From Roseibium sediminicola (GTDB lineage Bacteria; Pseudomonadota; Alphaproteobacteria; Rhizobiales; Stappiaceae): a stretch of 64,000 nt of DNA. The position numbers were made by a program, and so were the translations under genes. The stretch covers positions 26,476 to 90,475 of the forward strand of contig NZ_JALNMJ010000024.1 of NCBI RefSeq assembly GCF_023156505.1, written 5' to 3'. This document shows positions 9,321-17,924 of the stretch, piece after piece (within the stretch, counting starts at the first letter, position 1; each line of letters opens with the position of its first letter). Under the pieces are notes generated by a model. That model ran no database searches. It was given only the letters and a program-made list of their open reading frames with translations, and was not told where the DNA came from.

Positions 9321-9507
9321 CGTCATTCCGGACGGTCTGCAGCGCAGCTGCATGGCCAGATCCGGAACCTAGCGGATACTTCGCACCGCAGGTGCGTCCT
9401 AATCCGTAAATTCAGATGCTTGTTTGATTTGTGCTCGCTCTCGCTCGCGCTGATGCGCTGGGTTCCGGATCAGCGTGCAGCATTGCTGCACTTGTCCGGA
9501 ATGATGG
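9321..9507. repeat. Long imperfect palindrome (CGTCATTCCGGA family)
   Basis: The block CGTCATTCCGGAC...GATCCGGAACC at 9321-9370 recurs inverted as GGTTCCGGATC...GTCCGGAATGATG at 9460-9507. Each half itself contains an internal small palindrome (CGCAGCTGC and GCAGCATTGCTGC). Together they form a 187-base mobile-type intergenic palindrome in the convergent gap between the amidotransferase and glycosyltransferase genes. The rest of the 9283-9643 gap holds a unit of a second repeat family and no gene. Confidence 0.7.
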
Positions 9508-9570
9508 GCTGAGGGGATCGGACTGCCGCGTGTCCAGGAAGATGGCCGACGGTCTCTTTTGCAAGTGGCG

Positions 9571-9611
9571 GATCCTTCGAGACAGCGCTGCGCGCTTCCT
9601 CAGGATGACGC
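9571..9611 (-). repeat. Dispersed palindromic repeat, CGTCATCCTGAGG family, single half unit
   Basis: GATCCTTCGAGAC...TCCTCAGGATGACG is the reverse complement of the half unit found at 37415, 43192, 43399, 63619 and 63854. Only one half is present here, downstream of the convergently transcribed amidotransferase and glycosyltransferase genes. Confidence 0.75.
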
Positions 9612-9643
9612 AGTGGGTGTGGTTGTCGTATACCTGCTTGCCT

Positions 9644-10783
9644 TCAAACCGCGCTTTCCAGCACCGCTTCCACCCGCTTGATCAGGCGGCGGTTGTCGAG
9701 GTTAGCGACGGCGAAGTCGCGCGAGGCCCTGGAGATGGCCGGGGCGTCGATCTCGCCGGCGAGCGCGGCCCGGATCCATTTCCGGTAACCGTCCAGATCC
9801 ATCTCGTCGACCAGGAAACCGGTTCTGCCTTCTTCGACAAGATCCGGGATGCCGGCATGGCGGGTGGCGATGACGGTGCAGCCGCAGGCCAATGCCTCCT
9901 GGATCGAGGTCGGCGCGCCCTCGGCATCGCCGCTGGGGCTGGTGACGGAATGCTGCAGAAAGAATTCCGCCTCGCGCAAGTGTTTCAGCACATTCCCATG
10001 CGGCTGCTCGCCATGCAGGGTGACCTGGTTTTCCATGCCTTCGCGGCGGACGATCTCACGGCAGGGTTCCAGCATCGGACCGCCGCCCAGAATATCCAGG
10101 GTCGCTTTGGGGAAATCCCGGGCTTCCTTGCAGAAGGCCTCGACGGTGAGGTCCGGGCGCTTCTTTTCGATCAGCCGGCCGACGGCGATGAAATTCGCCT
10201 TGCGTTTCTCGGCCGGGGTGAACTTGTCGGTGTTGACGCCGCTCGGAAAGACGTGGCTGTTCGGATGTTCCAGACCGTATGTGGCCAGGTTCTTGCGCAG
10301 GTAATGCGAGACGAAGAACACCCCTTTCATTTTCGGAAAGGCGCGCCGGATCAGGTTCTGCTGACGTTTTGAACGCACCCGCATGGTGGCGTCGTAGCCG
10401 CGGTAATAGGTGAATATCGGAATACCGCAGGTGCTAATAGCCTCGGCGATGTCGACACCGATGCAGCCGAATTCGCACAAGATAACATCGGGCTTTTCTC
10501 TGGCGAGAAACTCGAGGATCGCCCGGCGCTCGGATCCATAAATGCTGCCGGCCGGCAGTTTGCGGAACTTGTTGGAGAATTTCGTGATCACGCCGAGAAG
10601 CGGGTCGAGAGGTCCGCGCGGCACGTCGTTGCGGACAAGGCGCGGCCGCTCGACGGTCCTGAATTCCCGCTCGTCCTCGACACAGACACAGGAATTGCCA
10701 TCGAACATGTTGTCGATATGGAAATTCACCATCGTGTGGTGCCGGTGCATGTAGGAATAGGTGAAGATGCAGACTTTGGTCAC
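9644..10783 (-). CDS. GT4-family glycosyltransferase
   Basis: A 379-residue GT-B fold glycosyltransferase. The C-terminal half carries the family signature: NFIAVGRLIEKKRPDLTVEAF, LDILGGGPMLEPCREI, a PSGDAEGAPTSIQEALACGCTVIATRHAGIPDLV donor-binding segment with the E-x7-E arrangement, and GRTGFLVDE. The N-terminal acceptor domain starts KVCIFTYSYMHRHHTMVNFHIDNMF. There is no signal peptide, so it acts at the cytoplasmic face, transferring a nucleotide-activated sugar to a polysaccharide, lipid or protein acceptor. The divergent-looking layout with the asparagine-synthase-like gene is in fact convergent, so they need not be co-transcribed. Acceptor unknown. Confidence 0.85.
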   Translation of the reverse strand: MTKVCIFTYSYMHRHHTMVNFHIDNMFDGNSCVCVEDEREFRTVERPRLVRNDVPRGPLDPLLGVITKFSNKFRKLPAGSIYGSERRAILEFLAREKPDVILCEFGCIGVDIAEAISTCGIPIFTYYRGYDATMRVRSKRQQNLIRRAFPKMKGVFFVSHYLRKNLATYGLEHPNSHVFPSGVNTDKFTPAEKRKANFIAVGRLIEKKRPDLTVEAFCKEARDFPKATLDILGGGPMLEPCREIVRREGMENQVTLHGEQPHGNVLKHLREAEFFLQHSVTSPSGDAEGAPTSIQEALACGCTVIATRHAGIPDLVEEGRTGFLVDEMDLDGYRKWIRAALAGEIDAPAISRASRDFAVANLDNRRLIKRVEAVLESAV

Positions 10784-10964
10784 GTGCGCGCCGATCGAAG
10801 CAGATGTTCATATGCCGAACCCGGCGATCGAGCGCCGGTATCGAAGCAGTCGCGACCAGTATCAGGCGCATCGCGCCTTGTCAGCCCCGGTGTTTCCACT
10901 GTGGGATGAGGAAACGAGAATGGTCCCGCGACCGGCAAGGTTGGCCGCGGAACCGGGTTTACAT

Positions 10965-12242
10965 TCAGGCGCCGAAGATGTCGGCGGTGATGCCCTTGTA
11001 CCAGCCGACGGATTCCTCATAGGTCGCCTGGCGCAGGGCTTCGTCTTCACCGGTCTGGCTGATGAAGCTCGAGGTCGAGGCGATCTTCTCGTCGGTCGGG
11101 GCATATTGCGCGCCGACTTTCACGCCATCATTGGTCTCGATCAGGCTCCAGCAGGTGTTTGAGTATTTCGCCGGAAACACTTTCGAGCCGGTGAGGTCCC
11201 CGCGTACGGCCATGGCCGCGACCTTGGCCTGGCTGTTGGCCGAGAAGCCGGATTTCGGCATGTCGCCGGCAATCGAGGCATCGCCGATGACGAAGATGTT
11301 CTCGTCCGCCGAGGAGCGCATCGATTTCGGATCGATCGGGCAGAAACCGCTTTCGTTGGCAAGGCCGGTCCTGGCGGCAATCATACCGGCCTTCTGGGCC
11401 GGGATGACATTGACCAGCTCGCCCTTGAACGTGTCGAAATCGGTCTCGACCTCGCCGGTCGCCGGATTGACGCTCTTGATGCCGCCGTGAACGTCGGGTC
11501 CGTACCATTCGATCATGCCCGGATAGTGTTTCTCCCAGCCTTCGGTGAACAGACCCTGCTTGGAGAATTTCGGCTTCGGATCGATGATGATGATCTTGGC
11601 GTCCGTGAACCCTTTTTCCTTCAGGACATGGGCCATCATGGAGACACGCTCATACGGACCAGGTGGGCAGCGATAGGGGTTGGGCGGGGCGACCATGACG
11701 ATCTGCTGGCCGTTCTCGATCGCGTCGAGTTTTGCCTTCAACAGCTGGGTCTGCGGTCCGGCCTTCCAGGAATGCGGCATGATTTCCGCCGCTTCCTCCG
11801 AATAGCCCGGTACGCTGTCATAGATCAGGTCGATGCCCGGCGCGACGATCAGCCGGTCATAGGGCACCTTGGAGCCGTCCGCCATGACGACTTCCTTCGC
11901 GTCCCGGTCGACGCTGTCCGCCATGCCGTTGACGACGCTAATGCCGTAATTCGAGGCCAGCGTGTCATAGCCGTGGGTGATGCTGTCAAAGTCGCGGTAG
12001 CCGCCGAGATAAAGATTGGAAAAGAAGCAGGTCGTGTATTTCGGGTTGGCCTCGATCAGGGTGACGTCGAGATCCTCGCCGGCATCCTTGGCCATGTAGC
12101 GGGCCGCCGTTGCGCCGCCGGCTCCGCCGCCGATGACAACCGCACGCGGTTTGCCCTGGGCGCGGGCGTAATAGGGCATCGCCAATGTTGTGGCTCCGGC
12201 GCCCATGAGCATGCCGAAAGTTCGACGAGAGATTCCAGGCAT
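10965..12242 (-). CDS. soxF: SoxF, flavocytochrome c sulfide dehydrogenase flavoprotein subunit
   Basis: A 425-residue flavoprotein with a Tat signal (SRRTFGMLMGAG), the FAD-binding RAVVIGGGAGGATAARYM at residues 33-50, the FccB-type cysteines in NPYRCPPGPYER and ESGFCPIDP that form the redox-active disulfide, and ENIFVIGDASIA for the second FAD contact. It oxidises sulfide in the periplasm and passes electrons to the partner cytochrome encoded just upstream. The start at 12242 is chosen over longer in-frame options because it follows GGGAGGAAGGAAA and gives the twin-arginine signal. It is the last gene of the minus-strand sox run, 47 bases after soxE. Confidence 0.93.
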   Translation of the reverse strand: MPGISRRTFGMLMGAGATTLAMPYYARAQGKPRAVVIGGGAGGATAARYMAKDAGEDLDVTLIEANPKYTTCFFSNLYLGGYRDFDSITHGYDTLASNYGISVVNGMADSVDRDAKEVVMADGSKVPYDRLIVAPGIDLIYDSVPGYSEEAAEIMPHSWKAGPQTQLLKAKLDAIENGQQIVMVAPPNPYRCPPGPYERVSMMAHVLKEKGFTDAKIIIIDPKPKFSKQGLFTEGWEKHYPGMIEWYGPDVHGGIKSVNPATGEVETDFDTFKGELVNVIPAQKAGMIAARTGLANESGFCPIDPKSMRSSADENIFVIGDASIAGDMPKSGFSANSQAKVAAMAVRGDLTGSKVFPAKYSNTCWSLIETNDGVKVGAQYAPTDEKIASTSSFISQTGEDEALRQATYEESVGWYKGITADIFGA

Positions 12243-12289
12243 TTTCCTTCCTCCCAATTTGGCAGCGGGCGGCTTGGCTCCTCTTCTTG

Positions 12290-13048
12290 CTACTGCGGAT
12301 CGAGTGACCCGAAATAGGCCGCAAGTGCTGCGATTTCCTCGTTGCCGAGATTGACGGTCATGTTCTGCATGACCTGGTGACTGCGGACGTTGGTCTTGTA
12401 TTCGAAGAGCGCCCGGATGAAGGGCTCCCTGGGCCAGCCGATGATCGAGGGAATGCCGTCGGCGCGGCCGGATATCTGGTGGCAGGTGACGCATTCGCTG
12501 GAGAGATACTCGCCATATTCCGGATCGCCTTCGAGATGCATTGCCGCCCCGCCGATTTCCGGCCGTGCCGTTCCGGAGGCGGTCGGGTCGGCGGCAGGGG
12601 CTTCCTGCGAGAGGGCTTTCAGATAGGCGATCACGTCGGTCCGATCCTGTTTGTCCTTCATGCCGCGAAAGGACATGCGTGTGCCCGGCACATAGTCGCG
12701 CGGTTTTTCAAGATACTGATCGAGCGTGAAATCGTTCCAGACCAGGCCGTCTTCGCCCAGCTTTTTCATGGCGCTGGAATATTTGAAACCTTCGATGGCT
12801 CCGGCCTTGCGTTCGAACAGGCCGTCGAGATGCGGTCCGACCCCGTTGCGGGCTTCGGCGCCGACCTGGTGGCAGGATTTGCAGGCCTGGAACACTTTTT
12901 CGCCCTTTGCCGGATCGCCTTCCTGGGCGAGGGCCGGAGCGGATAGTGTCAGACAGCTGGCTAAAACCATTGTCCGGACGTTCAGCCTCCCGGCAAAAAG
13001 GCCGGATTGGGCGATCCACTTTGACCTGCGACGTCCGGTTGGTGTCAT
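12290..13048 (-). CDS. soxE: SoxE, periplasmic di-haem cytochrome c
   Basis: A 252-residue cytochrome with an N-terminal signal segment (VLASCLTLSAPALA), a class I c-type domain with CKSCH near residue 55 and methionine ligand region GTRMSFRGM, and a second domain with CVTCH near residue 186 and a late Met-containing helix. It is the likely electron acceptor of SoxF (FccA role). Its first domain is closely similar to the first domain of SoxD encoded nearby, implying duplication inside the locus. The start follows an AGGAGG site 7 bases ahead. Confidence 0.9.
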   Translation of the reverse strand: MTPTGRRRSKWIAQSGLFAGRLNVRTMVLASCLTLSAPALAQEGDPAKGEKVFQACKSCHQVGAEARNGVGPHLDGLFERKAGAIEGFKYSSAMKKLGEDGLVWNDFTLDQYLEKPRDYVPGTRMSFRGMKDKQDRTDVIAYLKALSQEAPAADPTASGTARPEIGGAAMHLEGDPEYGEYLSSECVTCHQISGRADGIPSIIGWPREPFIRALFEYKTNVRSHQVMQNMTVNLGNEEIAALAAYFGSLDPQ

Positions 13049-13116
13049 TCCGGGTCCTCCTGTACCCGTCCTGGCAGGCTGCGCGGGTTTGGGGCCCGCG
13101 CAGAGATGCTTTTACC

Positions 13117-13560
13117 TCAGGGTCTGAGGATCGTATAGCCGTCCTCGTTCAGTTCCATCAGCGCGACAGCTCCGGCCGGAACGATTTCGACACCTTCCAA
13201 GAGCGTGATGTCCTTGCCGGCTTTCTTGGTCATCGCCTGAAGGGTGTTGTTGCAGGCTTCGAAGGCGACATTCGGCATGCTTTGCACGAAGGATTTCATC
13301 CGCTCGCTCACCGGCGAGGTGTCAGCCCGGAACATGTGCAGGCCCTGATTGAAGGCAACCACCTTGATGTCGACCTCTTCGCCCATATCCGAATAGTGGC
13401 GCGCGACATTGGCGGCGACATTGAGCACCGTGTTCATTTTCTGCGGATCATTGTCGGTGATCTGAAGTGCCAGCTTGTGGACCCCGTCTTCGGCAAAAGC
13501 GGTTGTGGCAAGCATCATCATGACGGACAGCACCGCCGCCAATTTTGCAAACAGTCTCAT
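13117..13560 (-). CDS. Exported DsrE-family protein
   Basis: A 147-residue protein whose start at 13560 follows GGGAGGGAACG and gives a signal peptide (MRLFAKLAAVLSVMMMLATTAFA). The mature part reads as a DsrE/DsrF-like fold: HKLALQITDNDPQKMNTVLNVAANV, VDIKVVAFNQGLHMF, and a single Cys in FEACNNTLQAM near residue 103 that matches the position of the active cysteine in sulfur-trafficking DsrE proteins. It sits between soxD and soxE, in the same direction, so it probably handles a sulfane-sulfur intermediate in the periplasm. The exact activity is not known; a cysteine-persulfide carrier is the best guess. Confidence 0.75.
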   Translation of the reverse strand: MRLFAKLAAVLSVMMMLATTAFAEDGVHKLALQITDNDPQKMNTVLNVAANVARHYSDMGEEVDIKVVAFNQGLHMFRADTSPVSERMKSFVQSMPNVAFEACNNTLQAMTKKAGKDITLLEGVEIVPAGAVALMELNEDGYTILRP

Positions 13561-13646
13561 CGTTCCCTCCCTCTGGCGTTTCCGCCGTGCGGAAACAGTG
13601 TCATGCGGCCGGCTGGTCAAGACTGCCGGCCGGCCGCAAAACGATG

Positions 13647-14750
13647 TCAGTCGACGCCGCCAACGCCGGCGGCCTCGTCGTCATCGACCGAGCCGGGTGT
13701 CACGTCGAGAATGCGCGCGCGCATGGTGATCTCGACGGCATTGGGCTTGCAGTCGCTCATGCAGGGCTCACCCTTTTGGGCGTAGTGTTCTTCATCCGCA
13801 CGATTGTCCGCGATGAAGTTTTCTTCATTGGGCAGATGGATGTCGGTGAAGTTCTCGTTGGAGAGCTCAAAATCCTCGTCGGTCACCACGTCGTTGAGGT
13901 AAAGCAGATAGGCGGTCAGCGCATAAACGTCGTCGTCCGACAGCGAGCGCGCATTGCCATAGGGCATGGCCCGTCTGACATAGTCGTAGACGGTCGACAG
14001 ATACGGCCAATAGGAGCCGATGGTCTTTTCCGGCCGGTCTTCCCTCAAGGTGTCATGACCGCCGGCCAGCACCGGCCAGCGGCCGACGCCCTCGCCGAAA
14101 TCGCCGTGGCAGACCGCGCAGTTTTCGGAATAGATCGGTTCACCGTCGGCAACCGTTCCGGAGCCGACCGGTAGACCCGTTCCGTCGGGGCGGATGTCGA
14201 TGTCCCAGGCGGCGATCTCATCCTCGGTGGCTTCGCGGCCGAGCCCGAAGACACCTCCGTCGCGGGTCGCCGAGACCGGTGCGGCTGCCGCAGAGGCGTC
14301 CGCGGTCTGGGTCTGCTCTGCAGCAGCCGGTTCCGCGGAACTCTGGTCCTGCGCAGCCGGTGACGCGCTTGAAAAACTCGCCAGATAGGCGATCACATTG
14401 TCCAGATCTTCCTGCTTCTTGAGACCGGCAAAGGCCATCTTGGTGCCCTTGATCATGTCTTTCGGCTTAGCCAGATAGGCGGCAATCGTTGACTCGTTCC
14501 AGACAAGTCCGTCCGCGCCCGCCTGGATCATCGCCTTGGAGTATTTGTAATCCTCGGCGGTTCCGGCCGTGCGGCCAAAAACCTCGTTCAGCTGCGGGCC
14601 GACCTTGTTCCTGGCGCCATCGCCGACCGCGTGGCAGGCGGCGCATTTCTTGAAGACCTTCTCGCCCTTGGCGGCATCGCCGGCGATTGCGAGGCCGGGC
14701 AGGGCGGCAAGGGCGGTCCCGAGGCAAAGTGCTTTAAGAAACTTCGACAT
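13647..14750 (-). CDS. soxD: SoxD, di-haem cytochrome subunit of sulfane dehydrogenase
   Basis: About 367 residues with a signal peptide (MSKFLKALCLGTALAALPGLAIA), an N-terminal cytochrome c domain (CAACH), an Ala/Gln/Glu-rich linker, and a second haem site (CAVCHGDFGEGVGRWPVLAGG) with C-terminal acidic region. It pairs with SoxC to oxidise the sulfane sulfur bound to SoxY, passing electrons to further cytochromes. The start at 14750 gives the signal peptide directly and overlaps the soxC end by 17 bases; a further upstream ATG at 14777 would add nine polar residues. Confidence 0.93.
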   Translation of the reverse strand: MSKFLKALCLGTALAALPGLAIAGDAAKGEKVFKKCAACHAVGDGARNKVGPQLNEVFGRTAGTAEDYKYSKAMIQAGADGLVWNESTIAAYLAKPKDMIKGTKMAFAGLKKQEDLDNVIAYLASFSSASPAAQDQSSAEPAAAEQTQTADASAAAAPVSATRDGGVFGLGREATEDEIAAWDIDIRPDGTGLPVGSGTVADGEPIYSENCAVCHGDFGEGVGRWPVLAGGHDTLREDRPEKTIGSYWPYLSTVYDYVRRAMPYGNARSLSDDDVYALTAYLLYLNDVVTDEDFELSNENFTDIHLPNEENFIADNRADEEHYAQKGEPCMSDCKPNAVEITMRARILDVTPGSVDDDEAAGVGGVD

Positions 14751-16008
14751 TTTCCACCGTTCCGTCTGCTTTGACATACCAGGTCTGGATGCCGTTGTTG
14801 TGGTAGATCGAGTTCTCGCCGCGGGCGGCGCGCAGCTCGTTCTTGGTCGGCTGGAAGTAACCGTTCTCGTCCATGGCGCGGGACTGGATCAGAAGGTCCG
14901 AGCCGTCCCAGTCGATGTCGAGATAGAACCGGTGCAGTGCCTTGGGCAGGCTGGGGCCGTCGATCCGTGCGGTTTTCCAGTTGCGGCCGCCGTCGATCGA
15001 GACGTCCACGCGGGTGATGCGGCCGTTTCCGGACCAGGCGACACCGGAGATCACCATCGGGCCCTTGCCGTGTGTCACGGGGGCTTGCGGGCTGGGGCTC
15101 GTGATGACGGACTTGGCGTCCATCACCCAGGTGAAGCGCCGGGCTTTCCCGGATGCCAGAAGATCGGTGTATTTGGAGGTTTCCTCGCGCTGATGCCAGG
15201 GCTCGTCCCCAACCTCGATGCGGCGCAACCACTTGACCCACATGTTACCTTCCCAGCCGGGCACGACTAGGCGCAGCGGGTAGCCCTGTTCGGGCCGGAG
15301 CGCCTCGCCGTTCATCTTGAAGGCGATGAGGCAGTCATCGAGCGCCTTTTCCATCGGGATGGAGCGGGTCATGGCCGAGGCGTCGGCACCTTCCGGCATG
15401 ACCCATTTGGCGTTGGTCTTGATACCGGCTTCTTCCAGGATCAGCTTCAGCGGCACGCCGGTATACATCACGCAGTGGACCATGCCGTGGGTGTACTGGC
15501 AGCCGTTCAGCTGGGAACCGCGCCATTCCATGCCGGAATTGGCAGCGCATTCCAGGAAATAGACCCGGTTTTCCCGCGGGAAGCGTTTCAGGTCCTCCAT
15601 GGTGAAGACCAGCGGCGTGTCGACCAGTCCGTTGATCATCAGCCGGTGATCGGCCGGGTTGATCTCGGAAATGCCGCCGTGATGGCGCTCGAAGCACAGG
15701 CCGTTCGGCGTGATGATGCCGTCGAGTTCATGGAGCGGTGTGAAGTTGACCGAGCTTTCGGTCGAGGCGGTCAGCCATTCCACGTCGCGGCGAACCACAT
15801 GGGATTCAAACTCGGACGGGGTGCCGTAGGGCCGGGCCTGCACGCCATCGCCGAGATAACGGTTCCAGTCCTGGACCTCGGTGATCAGGGGGTCGCCGGC
15901 GGCCTTGGCCGCACCGGCGGATCCGGCAACCGCACCGGCCGCCAGACCCGCCTTGAGGAGAGAACGGCGGGAAAGGTTCTGGGGGGGGGAACCCTTGGTA
16001 TCACTCAT
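14734..16008 (-). CDS. soxC: SoxC, molybdopterin sulfane dehydrogenase subunit
   Basis: A 424-residue sulfite-oxidase-fold protein with a Tat signal (LSRRSLLKAGLAAG), the HHGGISEINPADHRLMINGLV segment of the cofactor domain, the molybdenum-ligating Cys at about residue 154 in YFLECAANSG, and a C-terminal Mo-co dimerisation domain. Presence of soxCD means thiosulfate can be oxidised fully to sulfate rather than leaving sulfur globules. It lies between soxB and soxD as in Paracoccus pantotrophus. Confidence 0.95.
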   Translation of the reverse strand: MSDTKGSPPQNLSRRSLLKAGLAAGAVAGSAGAAKAAGDPLITEVQDWNRYLGDGVQARPYGTPSEFESHVVRRDVEWLTASTESSVNFTPLHELDGIITPNGLCFERHHGGISEINPADHRLMINGLVDTPLVFTMEDLKRFPRENRVYFLECAANSGMEWRGSQLNGCQYTHGMVHCVMYTGVPLKLILEEAGIKTNAKWVMPEGADASAMTRSIPMEKALDDCLIAFKMNGEALRPEQGYPLRLVVPGWEGNMWVKWLRRIEVGDEPWHQREETSKYTDLLASGKARRFTWVMDAKSVITSPSPQAPVTHGKGPMVISGVAWSGNGRITRVDVSIDGGRNWKTARIDGPSLPKALHRFYLDIDWDGSDLLIQSRAMDENGYFQPTKNELRAARGENSIYHNNGIQTWYVKADGTVENVEVS

Positions 16009-16042
16009 GGGGGTGTCCTTAGGATTTCTCTTGGGTGTTCGA

Positions 16043-17737
16043 TCAGCCGGCCAGCTTGACGGACTGGTTGTCCGGCAGTTTCACGACTGGGTTTTTCAGA
16101 AGGTAGCTCTCAACGACCTCGTCGATGGGCGGGCCCTCGGTGGCTTCGTTGACCGAGGCCCAGCCTGTGACCACGTAATCCTTGGCCGGGTCGATGGCCT
16201 CTCCGGTGGCAAGCAGGGTCATGCCCGAAATGCGTTCGCCGATGTCCTTGTCCGGATCGATCGTGTAGCCCATGCCGCCGACGCGGACCATGTCGCCGCC
16301 CTGCTGGTAATAGGGATCCTTGTTGAAGAGGTTGTCGCCAACATCTTCCAGGATGTCCTTCAGCATCTGGCCGGTCATGGTCGAGCGGTAGGCCGCCGGA
16401 TAGGTCATGGCACAGGCGTTGTGCAGGTCCTCGAATGTGATGTCCTGTCCCGGCAGGAGGGAGGTGCCCCAACGGAAGCCGGGCGACAGGGCGATCTGGG
16501 CATCTCGTTCCTCCAGCAGTGCCTGGCAGATCAGGTCGTCGAAGGTGCCGTTGAAGTTGCCGCGCCGGTAGAGGAGGTTTTCGGTCTTGCCAAGCACACG
16601 GGCAAGGTCGGCTTCGTAAGGAGCGCGAACCTCGTCGATCAGCGACGCCATGTCGGCGTCGGGCGAGATCACATCCGAGAAAATCGGGATCAGCCGGTAG
16701 GCGTAACCGGCGACTTTGCCGTCCCTGATGTCCAGATCCACGCGTGAGACGAACTTGCCGTTGGAGCCGGACGCGATTACCAGCGTGTCGTTGACGATCA
16801 CCGGTTCGGGCAGGGCGTCATGGGTGTGGCCGGTCAGGACGACGTCGATGCCGTCGACGCGGGAGGCCAGCTTTCGGTCGACGTCAAAACCGTTGTGGGA
16901 CAGCAGCACGACCACTTCGGCGCCTTCATCGCGGGCTTCGGCCACATGCTTGGCAATGTCCTCCTCGCGAATGCCGAAGGACCAGCCGGGGATCATCCAG
17001 CGCGGATTGGCAATCGGCGTGTAGGGGAAGGCCTGGCCGATGACCGCGACCTTGGCGCCGCCGCGCTCGAACATCTTCCAGGCTTCGAAGGCTGGCTCGT
17101 CCCATTCATTGTCGTAGATGTTGGAGCCGAGGAAGGAAAAGGGCAGGTTGTCGATAACTTCCTGGACCCTGTCGGTGCCATAGGTGAATTCCCAGTGGCC
17201 GGTCATGGCATCCGGTTCCAGGGCGTTCATGACGGTGATCATGTCTTCGCCCCTGGTGACGTTGGAGGTGTAGCTGCCCTGCCAGGTGTCGCCGCCGTCA
17301 AGCAGGAGACAATTGTCGGCGCCGCGTTCGGCGCGGATGCGCTTGATGACCGTGGCAACGCGGTCCATGCCGCCCATCTTGCCGTAGGTCCTTGCAAGAG
17401 AGACGAAGTCCTCGGAGGTCAACGCATAGGCGTCGGGGGTGCCCGGCTGAATGTTGTAGAGCTTGAGGAAATCGGCGCCGGTCACATGCGGCGGCTTGCC
17501 GTTGACATCGCCAATGCCGAGATTGATCGACGGCTCGCGGAAATAGAGGGGTTTCAGTTGGGCATGAATGTCGGTGATGTGGATCAGCGTGAGCTGGCCT
17601 GTCGGTTCGATGGCAAGAAGCTGGTCTTCGGTCAGGGACTGCTGCGCCATGAGCCGCGACCAGGAACCGGCCATGCCGGACCCGAGCAGGGCGCTGGTGG
17701 CCGTCGCGGCCATCAGGAACTCACGTCTTGAGAACAT
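16043..17737 (-). CDS. soxB: SoxB, dimanganese sulfate thiohydrolase
   Basis: A 564-residue metallophosphoesterase/5'-nucleotidase-superfamily protein with a Tat-type signal (FSRREFLMAATATSALLG) and the metal-site motifs HITDIHAQ, LLDGGDTWQGS, GHWEFTYG, LLSHNGFDVD and LTGHTHD. It hydrolyses the sulfonate from SoxY-bound cysteine S-thiosulfonate, releasing sulfate. The protein has the expected length. It is preceded by a 187-base gap containing a strong stem-loop, so its expression may be set apart from soxA. Confidence 0.96.
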   Translation of the reverse strand: MFSRREFLMAATATSALLGSGMAGSWSRLMAQQSLTEDQLLAIEPTGQLTLIHITDIHAQLKPLYFREPSINLGIGDVNGKPPHVTGADFLKLYNIQPGTPDAYALTSEDFVSLARTYGKMGGMDRVATVIKRIRAERGADNCLLLDGGDTWQGSYTSNVTRGEDMITVMNALEPDAMTGHWEFTYGTDRVQEVIDNLPFSFLGSNIYDNEWDEPAFEAWKMFERGGAKVAVIGQAFPYTPIANPRWMIPGWSFGIREEDIAKHVAEARDEGAEVVVLLSHNGFDVDRKLASRVDGIDVVLTGHTHDALPEPVIVNDTLVIASGSNGKFVSRVDLDIRDGKVAGYAYRLIPIFSDVISPDADMASLIDEVRAPYEADLARVLGKTENLLYRRGNFNGTFDDLICQALLEERDAQIALSPGFRWGTSLLPGQDITFEDLHNACAMTYPAAYRSTMTGQMLKDILEDVGDNLFNKDPYYQQGGDMVRVGGMGYTIDPDKDIGERISGMTLLATGEAIDPAKDYVVTGWASVNEATEGPPIDEVVESYLLKNPVVKLPDNQSVKLAG

Positions 17738-17882
17738 TCCAACTCACTCCAAATTCAAGGACCGGGCGTTTACCTCGCCAAGGCCCAAAGGCACAGTTTA
17801 CCCGCCGGCGCACGATACCTCATGCGCCCCGGTCTTCCCGAAGGCGGTTTTGAAATCACAAGCCGCAACGGCGGCGAAAGGT

Positions 17883-17909
17883 CCGGCGCAGCGGCTGCGG
17901 CCGCGCCGG
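17883..17909 (-). promoter_or_regulatory. Stem-loop in the soxA-soxB gap
   Basis: CCGGCGC at 17883-17889 pairs with GCGCCGG at 17903-17909 (perfect 7-base arms, 13-base loop) shortly after the soxA stop. There is no T-run, so mRNA processing or 3'-end protection of the upstream soxXYZA message is more likely than full termination. Confidence 0.45.
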
Positions 17910-17924
17910 AGAGTTGCGGTCAGC

